From positions 1 to 24,563 of the forward strand of contig NZ_JBHUMO010000008.1 of assembly GCF_042685105.1 (NCBI RefSeq): a DNA stretch of 24,563 nt, in the 5' to 3' direction. Origin of the DNA: Enterococcus_G camelliae (GTDB taxonomy: Bacteria > Bacillota > Bacilli > Lactobacillales > Enterococcaceae). The notes beneath the pieces were generated by a model. It was not told the DNA's origin, made no database searches, and saw only the letters and a list, made by a program, of their open reading frames with translations. This document shows, in pieces, positions 15,571-22,555 of this stretch. Made by a program: the position numbers and the translations under genes. How positions within the stretch are numbered: the first letter of the stretch is position 1; each line of letters starts with the position of its first letter.

Positions 15571-16459
15571 AAAATTGGCACGCTTATGAAGCAATCAAGG
15601 AACTACATGAAGAAAAACTTTATCCTGTTCAGCCCATGTGCAAGATATTGAATGTTAGCCGGTCGGCTTACAATCGTTGGGTGAAACATCCCTATAGCCC
15701 ACGGAGGATGGCGAACAACGAACTTGCCAAAACAGTCAGAGCAATCCATGATGAACACCCGGACATGGGCTATCGCCGGATCAAAGACGAACTAAAACGG
15801 ACGCACGATCAAAACGTGAACGATAAGCGCGTCTTACGTATCTGTCGTGAAGAAAAAATTCAATCCTCAATCAAACATCCGGCAAATAGTATTACTAAAA
15901 GAGGTCTTCATCCATATTACTTAGCGGAGAATATCCTGAATCTTGATTTTTCTGCCACAGCACCAAATACAAAGTGGGTCACCGATATTACAGAGTTCAA
16001 GTACTACATTGGTCTCGAGGTGCATAAGGTCTACTTGAGTGCCATCCTAGATTTATATGATCGACGTATCGTTGCTTACGTCATCAGCGAGAGGAACGAT
16101 CTACCACTGGTACTGGATACCTTTGATAAGGCACGATCGGCAGAACCTGATGCACAGCCAATTTTCCACAGTGATCGTGGATTTCAATATATCAATAAAA
16201 AATGTACGAAAGAATTAGTGATGCACAAATGATTCAAAGTATGTCTCGAGTTGGAAAATGTATCGATAACGGTCCTATGGAAGGCTTCTGGGGCATTCTA
16301 AAGCGTGAAAACTATTATGGTCGTAAGTTTACAAAGAAACAAAACTTGACCGACATGATAACTGATTTTATTGACTACTATAATAATGGTCGTTACCAAA
16401 GAAAACTACATGTCCTCACACCGATGGAATATCACGAGCAATATTTCCAAGCAGCCTAA
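15555..16459 (+). pseudogene. IS3-family transposase OrfB (DDE integrase), broken by a one-base frameshift
   Basis: OrfB holds the RNase H-fold catalytic core. An HTH_21-type segment (YRRIKDELKRTH) precedes the rve domain. The first catalytic Asp is in WVTDITEF and the second in FHSDRGFQY. After that the frame is lost and the ORF ends at 16229. The rest, with the catalytic Glu in DNGPMEGFWGILKRE and the C-terminal TPMEYHEQY, continues in another frame to 16459. Adding one A to the six-A run at 16197-16202 restores a 301-aa protein. TTG at 15555 is the first in-frame start, but most product would come from frameshifting out of orfA. As read the transposase is inactive; a homopolymer sequencing error is possible. 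Confidence 0.85.
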
Positions 16460-16467
16460 GATACCGT

Positions 16468-16510
16468 GTGGTTGTAGCGGGGAAAGTACCTTCTTCCCCG
16501 CTACAACCAC
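16468..16510. terminator. Strong 17-bp hairpin downstream of orfB
   Basis: GTGGTTGTAGCGGGGAA (16468-16484) is perfectly complementary to TTCCCCGCTACAACCAC (16494-16510) with a 9-nt loop. There is no T-tract on either side, so it is not a classical terminator. It could stabilise the transposase message or block read-through. It lies within the insertion sequence. Confidence 0.45.
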
Positions 16511-16554
16511 ATGGCCAGTCAAGCGTAGCGCGACAGTTGCTTATAAAATAAATC

Positions 16555-16584
16555 AAAAAAACTACCCCAAAACTCAGGGTAGTT
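16555..16584 (-). terminator. Minus-strand terminator near the right end of the IS
   Basis: AACTACCC (16560-16567) pairs with GGGTAGTT (16577-16584). Read on the minus strand the stem is followed by a T-tract (16555-16561). It would stop transcription entering the element from the right, protecting it from antisense or read-through RNA. Confidence 0.55.
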
Positions 16585-16603
16585 CGATGAAAAAATCTTA
16601 TAA

Positions 16604-16636
16604 TATTTCATTGTCCTATTGACGGGGTGCACACCA
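16604..16636 (-). repeat. Right terminal inverted repeat of the IS3-family element
   Basis: Read inward it opens TGGTGTGCACCCC and contains TAGGACAATGAAATA, matching the left end at 14817-14849 in 14 of 15 bases over the inner block. The next bases outside, TTTTGAAACAAGC, already belong to istB. Confidence 0.7.
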
Positions 16637-17208
16637 TTTTGAAACAAGCAAAGCTTCCAATCAATCGTACCTTAGACAATTATGAATGGCATGAGCATAT
16701 TTGTTTACCAAATGTGACAACAAAATAAGAATTATTGAGTTTATCCTTTATTCGTCAAAAAGAAAATGCAGTGTTTGTTGGTACCCCTGGAACTGGAAAG
16801 ACGCATCTGGCTTGTGCATTGGGGCAACTAGCCACCCAATCAGGGATAGAAACTCGATTCTGGCGCGTATCTGAACTTGTTGGAGAATTGGAACGGCAAT
16901 GGAAAAATAACACCTTGGAAGTATTTAAGCATCGATTTGACAAAGTAAAATTAGTGATTCTTGATGAAATGGGGTATGTCCCTTTTACTAAGGAAGGAGC
17001 TGAGCTGCTTTTCCAATTAATCAGTGATTGGTACGAGACAAAAAGCGTCATTTTAACTAGCAATTTAGAGTTCAGCCAATGGAATAAGATTTTCATTGAT
17101 CCTCGATTAACAGCGGCATTGGTGGATCGTCTGATTCATCATGCACATATCCTAAGCTTCACCGGTGAGAGCTTCCGATTAAAAAATGCTCTATCAAAAT
17201 CAAACTAA
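16637..17208 (+). pseudogene. istB: IS21-family IstB helper ATPase, N-terminally truncated with an internal stop
   Basis: IstB is the AAA+ helper of IS21 transposases. The open part from 16735 carries Walker A GTPGTGKTHL, Walker B LVILDEMGY, sensor 1 ILTSNLEF and the terminal RLIHHAHILSFTGESFR, all typical of IstB. The coding frame continues upstream (LKQAKLPINRTLDNYEWHEH) to the edge of the IS3 element but is interrupted by a TAA at 16726-16728. The normal N-terminus is absent. It lies on the plus strand, opposite to the istA fragment at 18.2-19.1 kb, so the two are not halves of one intact element. I see no IS21 right-end repeat after its stop. Confidence 0.85.
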
Positions 17209-17383
17209 TCAAAGAATTATTTCAGGATGCAGCGTTATGTAGTTTTTCTCTGCAATTTTATGTATAAAAGCCTTGCAAAATACAGTAACGATATAACCAT
17301 TTCAAAAGTAGCTATGATCATTTCTTATTTTATCTTATTCATTTTGATTGGACAGACTAGAAATAAGAGGTGAGGAAGCTAAC

Positions 17384-18118
17384 GTGAGTATTTTCATTCT
17401 GGAAGATCAATATCTGCAAAGACGTTTCCTTTTTCAAACGATCACGGAGCTTTTACGAAAGAATCAGGTCGAAATAGACAATATTTTTTCATTTGGAACA
17501 GGAGAAGAACTACTATCTAAATCACAGAAGTTTTCTGGTATTAATCTTTTTCTCTTAGATATTGAGATAAGAGGGGATAAAATCGCTGGTCTTGAAATTG
17601 CTAAAACAATAAGAGAAAAAGACAGCGAAAGCATCATAGTTTTCGTAACGAGTCATAGTGAACTGGCGCTGCTATCATATGAATACATGGTATCTGCGCT
17701 TACTTTTTTAGATAAAAGTGTCCCTGTAGAGGCACTTACTAGTAAATTAGATGACATAATATCAACGTACTTACAGTTACAACAAAAGCACATTACAGAG
17801 GAAATGTATTTTTTTAAAAATCAAAATGTGGAAATAAAAATTCCGCTAAATAGTATTTTGTATTTTTCAACGTTATATGATCATAAAATTGAGATGATAG
17901 TTTTCAATCAATTGAAGGAGTTTTATTGTAGTTTAGTAGAAATAGAAGTCAGTCATGAAAAGTTTGTTCGTATCCATCAATCATATCTGATAAATACTGA
18001 TAATGTAGAATGTATAAAAAAAAGGGAAAAACTGGCGGTAATGAAAAACGGTGACTCTTTACCTATTTCACGACGTTTTTACAAAAAAGTCCTCTTAGCA
18101 TTCGAAGAAGAACATTAG
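17384..18118 (+). CDS. LytTR response regulator, FsrA/AgrA-like
   Basis: A 244-aa two-domain regulator. The N-terminal receiver domain shows acidic residues in FILEDQY (E7, D8), the phosphoacceptor Asp59 in LFLLDIEI, the switch Thr in VFVTSHS, and Lys in FLDKS. The C-terminal LytTR domain (about 140-244) binds DNA; its recognition region includes FVRIHQSYLINTDNVE and PISRRFYKKV. The GTG at 17384 is chosen because AGAGGTGAGGAAG lies just ahead; the open frame from 17348 lacks a ribosome site. In quorum-sensing loci such proteins are activated by a peptide-sensing histidine kinase. The next gene fragment resembles FsrB, so this appears to be an FsrA-type regulator without its kinase. It is intact in itself. 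Confidence 0.82.
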   Translation: MSIFILEDQYLQRRFLFQTITELLRKNQVEIDNIFSFGTGEELLSKSQKFSGINLFLLDIEIRGDKIAGLEIAKTIREKDSESIIVFVTSHSELALLSYEYMVSALTFLDKSVPVEALTSKLDDIISTYLQLQQKHITEEMYFFKNQNVEIKIPLNSILYFSTLYDHKIEMIVFNQLKEFYCSLVEIEVSHEKFVRIHQSYLINTDNVECIKKREKLAVMKNGDSLPISRRFYKKVLLAFEEEH

Positions 18119-18143
18119 TTTCCTGAATAGGAGATGAGTTTTA

Positions 18144-18235
18144 ATGGGGTTATTTACAGACTTTATTCTAAAAAGAATTTATGATATTGATGATAATACT
18201 CCTAATGAAATAAAAGAGTGGACAAAATACTATTC
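18144..18235 (+). pseudogene. N-terminal fragment of an FsrB/AgrB-like peptide-processing protein
   Basis: After a good ribosome site (AGGAGATGAG) the frame reads MGLFTDFILKRIYDIDD, then a short stretch ending EWTKYYS, before it runs into the reversed istA fragment at about 18231. From memory, E. faecalis FsrB opens with a similar WILKNIMDMD...QWTKYY pattern, and fsrB follows fsrA there as it does here. AgrB-family proteins are ~200-240-aa membrane proteases that mature the signal peptide; only about 30 codons remain here, none catalytic. The assignment is by short similarity plus gene order. Confidence 0.6.
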
Positions 18236-19108
18236 TTCTTCGAAGACCTCAGCTGGGATTTTCTTTGTGGTATTGTGTATCTTCCCGTTGGCTCGTCGCA
18301 CCAACCATTGTTCTCCTTGGCGATTCCAACTGTCGATATTTGTATATACACGATTGTCAGAGAAGTTCTTTTTGATAAAGCCAATGACATTTTCAACACG
18401 GCCTTTTGATTCAGGGTCAGAACCACGGCAGGCGTGGACTTTGAAACGTCGGCTTTGTCGATAGGATTCAAACTCGGTGGTAAGAATCAGGTCGCCATAG
18501 TTTTCGTCAACGAAGATTGTTCTATCTTGATCGTAAACGATGGTTCTTGGCATACCACTGAAATAGTGGAACGCATTTTCGTGGGCGTTATAGGGACTGT
18601 CCCACCATTCCATGTACTTGTACCGCGAATGGGAGAGAACAAAGGCGACGCAGTATATCGTCTTAGTAGCGCCATTAATTCTCACTTTGATTTGGCCAAA
18701 GTCAATTTGGGCCTGTTCACCCATATCGAGATCTTCAACGGACATATAATCCCGTTCCTGCTTAACCTTTGGAATATCGTAATCTTCTCGAAGTTGCTTC
18801 ACGTATCGACGAAGAGTACTTTCTGATATACCAAGATAGCCACGCTCTTCAAGCCAGTCATGAATTTGCGCGGCTTTCATAGCCGGGTGCTTTCGAAGCC
18901 ACTTAAGTATTTGGTCTTTATGGGTATCCAACTTTTGTTTCCGCTGCTTAGTTGACGCAAGGAAAATATGGAACTCCTCGCCATTCATATCAACGTACTT
19001 TTAAACGGTGTTCCTTGAAACACCAAGCATTTTGGCAATATCTCGTTGGCTGTAGTTATCCTCCTTTAGTTGTTTAATTTTTGTGTATACGTCCATTTTC
19101 TTTTCCAC
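18231..19108 (-). pseudogene. istA: IS21-family IstA transposase, truncated and with a nonsense codon
   Basis: The GTG at 19108 follows GGAGGAATAAG. The N-terminus has the IstA helix-turn-helix (DNYSQRDIAKMLGVSRNTV), then a TAA at 19001-19003 where AAA (Lys) would be expected from the reading frame. The frame continues through the second DNA-binding region and into the DDE core: Asp in QAQIDFGQ, Asp in VYDQDR and Glu in GRVENVIGF. It ends at FEEE where the fsrB-like fragment begins, so about a quarter or more of the usual ~400-aa protein is lost. One base substitution plus the truncation make it inactive. Confidence 0.86.
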
Positions 19109-19185
19109 CTTATTCCTCCAATTACGAATAGATGTTACCTATTGTACAGGAGTTATTCGTCTTTTTTCGACGAGGTGGCTCATTC

Positions 19186-19249
19186 TTATTGAGCTTTTTT
19201 GGCTCATTTTTATTGACCGAAATTGGCTCACTTTAGTTTAGCAGTTACA
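19186..19249 (-). repeat. IS21-type terminal region with three TGAGCCA repeats
   Basis: Read on the minus strand inward from 19249, TGAGCCA occurs three times, each preceded by A/G-rich bases (AAAGTGAGCCA, AAAATGAGCCA, AGAATGAGCCA). Spaced repeats of this kind are the IstA-binding sites of IS21 ends. Confidence 0.7.
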
Positions 19250-19305
19250 CTTTGGGCCGCATGAGCGATCTTGGGTATTCCATGATGTTTGGCGAAGTTG
19301 AAAAT
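19250..19305 (+). pseudogene. Fragment of a second FtsK/TcpA coupling-ATPase gene
   Basis: Over about 55 bases this matches positions 2084-2140 of the complete coupling-ATPase gene at high but imperfect identity, including 20 identical bases in a row. The translation LGRMSDLGYSMMFGEVE corresponds to LGRMSELGYSMMFGEVD in the complete protein. The frame then diverges into unrelated sequence that forms the MazEF promoter region. It derives from a related ICE, not from a recent copy of the one in this window, because several third-codon positions differ. Confidence 0.75.
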
Positions 19306-19333
19306 AATACAGAAAAGGGAGTAGAGTTCTCAA

Positions 19334-19374
19334 TTGACAATTTAGTTAAATTAAGTTAAATTCAATTTAACTAA
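19334..19374 (+). promoter_or_regulatory. Promoter and palindromic operator of the toxin-antitoxin pair
   Basis: TTGACA at 19334-19339 and TAAATT at 19357-19362 are separated by 17 bp. A perfect 11-bp inverted repeat, TTAGTTAAATT (19342-19352) and AATTTAACTAA (19364-19374), covers the spacer and -10 box; its core TTAAATT is also repeated in the spacer. AbrB-fold antitoxins repress their own operon by binding such palindromes, so autoregulation is likely. Confidence 0.7.
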
Positions 19375-19394
19375 GTTGATTGGAGAGGATATGT

Positions 19395-19628
19395 ATGGAA
19401 ACAGTAGCTAGAAAAATAGGCAATTCTGTAGGCGCCATTTTTCCAAAAGATATATCTCCACAAGTAGGAGAAACATTCACAATTTTAAAAGTGGGAGAAG
19501 CCTACATACTGAAGCCTAAAAAAGAAGATATTTTTAAAAATACAGCTGATTGGGTAGATTTCAGAAGTTCTATTACACAAGACGATGCTGAGTGGGATAC
19601 AATGAAATCTGAGGGTGAGGAAAACTAG
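19395..19628 (+). CDS. MazE/AbrB-type antitoxin
   Basis: A 77-aa protein. Residues 1-45 form an AbrB/MazE swapped-hairpin DNA-binding domain (ARKIGNSVGAIFPKDI), and the acidic C-terminus (QDDAEWDTMKSEGEEN) is the segment that usually wraps around and blocks the toxin. The ATG at 19395 follows GGAGAGGAT at correct spacing; the open frame begins five codons earlier at a TTG inside the ribosome site. It abuts the toxin gene with no gap, so the two are co-translated. It should repress its own promoter through the palindrome just upstream. Confidence 0.85.
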   Translation: METVARKIGNSVGAIFPKDISPQVGETFTILKVGEAYILKPKKEDIFKNTADWVDFRSSITQDDAEWDTMKSEGEEN

Positions 19629-19955
19629 ATGGTTTTTCCAAAACAAAAAGATATTATTTGGATTGATTTTGATCCTTCAAAAGGCAAAGAAATAAAAAAA
19701 AGAAGACCTGCATTAGTAATCAGTAGAGATGAATTTAATAAAAATACAGGTTTTTGTTTAGTCTGTCCTATAACTTCAACAAAAAGAAATTTCGCGACAT
19801 ACATTGACATAAAAGACCCACAAAAGATTGCAGGCGAGATAGTTACTCATCAATTGCGTTCTGTTGATTACACGACAAGAAATATAGAGACAATTGAACA
19901 ATGTGACCTGTTAACTTGGATTGAAGTAGTGGAAGTCATAGGGATGTTTATTTAA
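19629..19955 (+). CDS. MazF/PemK-family mRNA interferase toxin
   Basis: A 108-aa protein of the usual family length. The fold markers are present: DIIWIDFDPSKGKEIKKRRP with the conserved Arg-Pro, VISRDEFN, LVCPITSTKR with the conserved Thr/Ser near the active site, and VTHQLRSVDY. MazF toxins cut single-stranded mRNA at short motifs and stop growth when the antitoxin decays. The start codon follows the antitoxin stop directly. It probably stabilises the accessory region; it sits at the boundary between ICE debris and chromosome-like genes. Confidence 0.9.
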   Translation: MVFPKQKDIIWIDFDPSKGKEIKKRRPALVISRDEFNKNTGFCLVCPITSTKRNFATYIDIKDPQKIAGEIVTHQLRSVDYTTRNIETIEQCDLLTWIEVVEVIGMFI

Positions 19956-19975
19956 GCAAATTGAAAATGATTATG

Positions 19976-20007
19976 AAAAATAACCAAATTTTTAATTGGT
20001 TATTTTT
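19976..20007 (+). terminator. Rho-independent terminator after the toxin gene
   Basis: AAAAATAACCAA (19976-19987) pairs with TTGGTTATTTTT (19996-20007) across an 8-nt loop, followed by further Ts. Confidence 0.85.
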
Positions 20008-20256
20008 TTATGCTTATTGTTACTAACAATTTTATGAATCGGCCGGAATCATTCATTTTAAGGCATTCAGACTATTTTTTTGATGACATTGTATTCGTCG
20101 CAACCTTTGATAGGTTAGTTGAACTAGATTGATACGGAAAGCTATTACTAAAATACTACTATTATTTACAAATAAAAAATTTCTATCACCTACTACTAAT
20201 CATACGGTTAAGCGTATTCTCAAACATTGATAGGGGATAGTAAGTGGAATAAACCA
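20008..20256. other. Intergenic region without recognised genes
   Basis: About 250 bases between the toxin-antitoxin terminator and the transporter promoter. A 32-codon frame (20034-20132) has no ribosome site and no family I recognise. No terminal repeats, attachment site or RNA gene could be supported. The boundary of the ICE-derived region and the chromosome probably lies here. Confidence 0.4.
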
Positions 20257-20286
20257 TTTACAAAGGGATTAAATTATGATTATAAT
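20257..20286 (+). promoter_or_regulatory. Promoter of the glutamine-type transporter operon
   Basis: TTTACA (20257-20262) and TATAAT (20281-20286) are spaced 18 bp, 42 bases before the glnQ start. The leader between them and the gene is extremely AT-rich. I see no convincing CodY or GlnR operator. Confidence 0.7.
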
Positions 20287-20328
20287 ATTAAAATAAAATT
20301 AAGAAAATAAAAAATTGGAGGCGTTTTG

Positions 20329-21060
20329 ATGATTGAATTTAAGAATGTAGATAAATATTACGGAAAATTTCATGCACTAAAGAATATTAATTTAGCGATT
20401 GCAGATGGTGAGGTGGTGGTTATCATTGGGCCATCCGGTTCTGGTAAAAGTACAATGCTTCGTACTATCAATGGCTTAGAAACCATTACGACAGGAGAAT
20501 TATTAATTAACGGTACCAATATTCGCAGTAAAGAAACCAAACTAACAGAAATCCGGAAAAATATTGGGATGGTTTTTCAACATTTTAATTTATATCCCAA
20601 TAAAACAGTCATTGAAAATATTACTTTAGCTCCATTAAAAGTATTAAAACAATCAGAAACTGAAGCAAATGCAACTGCAGAAAAGTTATTAAAACGCGTA
20701 GGAATGTGGGATAAAAAAGATTCTTATCCTTCTATGTTATCAGGTGGACAACAGCAACGAGTGGCCATCGCACGAGGTCTAGCTATGAAACCTGAAGTAT
20801 TATTGTTTGATGAACCGACCTCTGCATTAGACCCAGAAATGATTGGTGATGTTCTCGATGTCATGAAAAAATTAGCCAAAGAAGGAATGTCGATGATTGT
20901 CGTGACGCACGAAATGGGCTTTGCACGTGAGGTTGCTGACCGGATTATTTTTATGGCTGATGGAGAAGTTCTTGAAGACAGTCACGATGTGAAAGGCTTT
21001 TTTGCTAATCCAAGAGAAGAAAGAGCACAACAATTCATTAGTAAGGTAATCAATCACTAG
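20329..21060 (+). CDS. glnQ: Polar amino acid (glutamine-type) ABC transporter ATPase
   Basis: A 243-aa ABC ATPase of the polar amino acid uptake family. Walker A is GPSGSGKST (about residues 32-40), the Q-loop is MVFQHFN, the signature is LSGGQQQRVAIARGLA, Walker B is VLLFDEPTSALD and the H-loop is VVTHEMGF. The ATG at 20329 follows GGAGGCGTTTTG; the open frame starts one TTG codon earlier. It is the first gene of a four-gene operon with spacings of 14, 12 and 14 bases. It powers import by the two permeases and the lipoprotein encoded next. The substrate, glutamine or glutamate/aspartate, is inferred from family and operon layout. Confidence 0.93.
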   Translation: MIEFKNVDKYYGKFHALKNINLAIADGEVVVIIGPSGSGKSTMLRTINGLETITTGELLINGTNIRSKETKLTEIRKNIGMVFQHFNLYPNKTVIENITLAPLKVLKQSETEANATAEKLLKRVGMWDKKDSYPSMLSGGQQQRVAIARGLAMKPEVLLFDEPTSALDPEMIGDVLDVMKKLAKEGMSMIVVTHEMGFAREVADRIIFMADGEVLEDSHDVKGFFANPREERAQQFISKVINH

Positions 21061-21074
21061 GAGGGGGAGTTTCG

Positions 21075-21881
21075 ATGAAAAAAATATATACACTGTTGTT
21101 CCTCTTACTAGCACTCACTACTTTAGGAGCCTGTAAAAATGCCAGTGCTGCTTCGCAAAATATTTTAGAAACAGCTAAGGAAAGTAAGCAAATTGTATGG
21201 GGAGTAAAAAACGATACCAAACTTTTTGGTTTGATGGATATTTCATCGAGAGAGGTAAAAGGCTTTGACATAGATATTGCCAAAGCGATTACTGAAGAAA
21301 TTTTGGGTCGTGACGGCAATGCCGTTTTTGTTGAAGTTACTTCAAAAACACGGATTCCACTCCTGAAGAATGGGAATATCGATGCTATTATTGCTACTAT
21401 GACCATTACAGATGAACGAAAAAAACAAGTCGATTTTTCTAATGTCTATTTTGATGCTGGACAATCCTTGTTAGTAGCAAAGGGAAGCGCGATTACTAGC
21501 GTGAAAGATTTGACTTCTGCAAACACCGTACTAGTTGTGAAGGGATCTACTTCTGCCGAAAATATTCGTAAAGCTGCACCAGATGCCAAAGTCTTAGAAA
21601 TGGAAAATTATTCTGAAGCATTTACTGCTTTACAGGCGGGGCAAGGAGATGCCGTTTCAACGGACAATGCCATTTTGTTAGGAATGGCCAGTGAAAATGA
21701 TCACTATCAATTAGTTGGGGGAACGTTTACTAATGAACCGTATGGTATTGCCATTAATAAGGGACAAAAAGATTTTTTAGATGCAGTGAACAAAGCATTA
21801 TCGGACCTACATGCGAATGGAACATACGACAAGATTTATGATAAATGGTTCCCTAATGATGACAGTGGGAAAGCGGAATAA
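21075..21881 (+). CDS. glnH: Amino acid ABC transporter substrate-binding lipoprotein
   Basis: A 268-aa extracellular solute-binding protein (SBP_bac_3 fold). The signal peptide MKKIYTLLFLLLALTTLGAC ends in the lipobox LGAC, so it is anchored by a lipid on Cys20. The mature part shows the family pattern: KGFDIDIAKAI, DAIIATMTITDERKKQVDFS (early ligand-binding region with the conserved Arg), and YGIAINKGQKDFLDAVNKAL. It captures the amino acid outside the membrane and delivers it to the permeases. The start follows TAGGAGGGGGAG. Binding-site residues alone do not separate glutamine from glutamate or aspartate. Confidence 0.92.
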   Translation: MKKIYTLLFLLLALTTLGACKNASAASQNILETAKESKQIVWGVKNDTKLFGLMDISSREVKGFDIDIAKAITEEILGRDGNAVFVEVTSKTRIPLLKNGNIDAIIATMTITDERKKQVDFSNVYFDAGQSLLVAKGSAITSVKDLTSANTVLVVKGSTSAENIRKAAPDAKVLEMENYSEAFTALQAGQGDAVSTDNAILLGMASENDHYQLVGGTFTNEPYGIAINKGQKDFLDAVNKALSDLHANGTYDKIYDKWFPNDDSGKAE

Positions 21882-21893
21882 GGGGGAAATGAA

Positions 21894-22541
21894 ATGATTG
21901 AGTTATTTCAAACCAATGCATCATTGTTTATTGACGGTTTCAAATATACAATTCTTGCCAGCTTCATCGCATTGATTGCAAGTCTAATCATTGGAACATT
22001 GATGGCAATTTTACAATTATCAACAAATAACGTGATACGACGATTGGCAAAAGCGTATGTTGAATTTTTTAGAAATGTACCTTTATTAATTATTGTAATG
22101 ATTTTTTATGTTGTGATTCCACTTTATTTTATTCCATTCGATGGTTTTCAAGCGGGAACGATTGGCTTGACAATTTATACGTCAGCCTTTATCGCAGAAA
22201 CGGTACGTTCGGGAATCCAAACTGTTCATAAGGGACAAATGGAAGCGGGGTTATCTTCTGGATTTACCTATTGGCAGACAATGCGCTATATTGTGTTGCC
22301 ACAAGCATTTAAAATTGTGATACCTCCACTTGGAGGACAATTCATCAATTTGATTAAAAACTCATCCATTCTAGCAATGGTTGCCGGTTTAGATATTATG
22401 TATCAGGGAGATTTAATTGCTAGTACAACATTTAATACATTTGACACCTATATTATTGTTGGGATTTTTTATCTTATTTTGACGTTACCATTGTCTTATT
22501 ATATGAGTTATTTAGAAAAGAAATGGGCATTGCGTTCATAG
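21894..22541 (+). CDS. glnP: Polar amino acid ABC transporter permease, first subunit
   Basis: A 215-aa membrane protein of the His/Glu/Gln/Arg/opine permease family with about five membrane helices. It has the cytoplasmic coupling loop (EAGLSSGFTYWQTMRYIVLP) that contacts the ATPase, and the upstream FFRNVPLLIIVMIFY stretch. The ATG at 21894 follows AGGGGGAAATGAA. It forms a heterodimer with the next permease; both share the family length of ~215 aa, so neither is truncated. Confidence 0.92.
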   Translation: MIELFQTNASLFIDGFKYTILASFIALIASLIIGTLMAILQLSTNNVIRRLAKAYVEFFRNVPLLIIVMIFYVVIPLYFIPFDGFQAGTIGLTIYTSAFIAETVRSGIQTVHKGQMEAGLSSGFTYWQTMRYIVLPQAFKIVIPPLGGQFINLIKNSSILAMVAGLDIMYQGDLIASTTFNTFDTYIIVGIFYLILTLPLSYYMSYLEKKWALRS

Positions 22542-22555
22542 GAGGGTGAGACAGA

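Larger units (their letters stand above)
14817..16636 (+). mobile_element. IS3-family (IS150-like) insertion sequence, about 1.8 kb
   Basis: The element is bounded by imperfect inverted ends: left end 14817-14849 starts TGATATGCTACCCC, right end 16604-16636 read inward starts TGGTGTGCACCCC. Both contain a near-identical inner block (TAGGACAAAGAAATA against TAGGACAATGAAATA), and the outer bases are TG...CA as in the family. It carries orfA and orfB in the -1 frame relation. I find no short direct repeat at the outer edges (GGAA on the left, TTTT on the right). The left flank is tcpF and the right flank is istB, so this is not a simple insertion into one gene. It is longer than usual for the family because of ~175 bp of hairpin-rich DNA after orfB. 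Confidence 0.8.
18231..19249 (-). mobile_element. IS21-family element remnant (left end plus partial istA)
   Basis: The outer end is at about 19249, reading inward TGTAACTGC, and the next ~80 bases hold three spaced copies of TGAGCCA, the multiple transposase-binding repeats typical of IS21 ends. istA follows inward. The other end of the element, including istB in this orientation, is missing: the remnant stops at ~18231 against the fsrB-like fragment. Outside the end, sequence passes directly into a fragment of an FtsK/TcpA gene. Confidence 0.78.

Noticed and set aside
14811..16640. Target-site duplication around the IS3-family element
   Set aside because: The 3-4 bases outside the two ends differ (GGAA and TTTT), for either way of placing the ends that I tried.
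18144..18464. A 106-aa protein starting at 18144
   Set aside because: Only the first ~30 codons are native; the rest is antisense istA sequence entered after the junction.
19186..19249. CRISPR-like array from the repeated TGAGCCA units
   Set aside because: The repeats are 7 bp, irregularly spaced and located at an IS21 end next to istA, as expected for transposase-binding sites. No CRISPR array is visible anywhere in the window.
20034..20132. A 32-codon ORF between the toxin and the transporter operon
   Set aside because: No ribosome site, no recognised family, and it lies in AT-rich intergenic DNA.
20180..20328. CodY or GlnR operator ahead of glnQ
   Set aside because: The leader is AT-rich and offers only weak partial matches that would be expected by chance.
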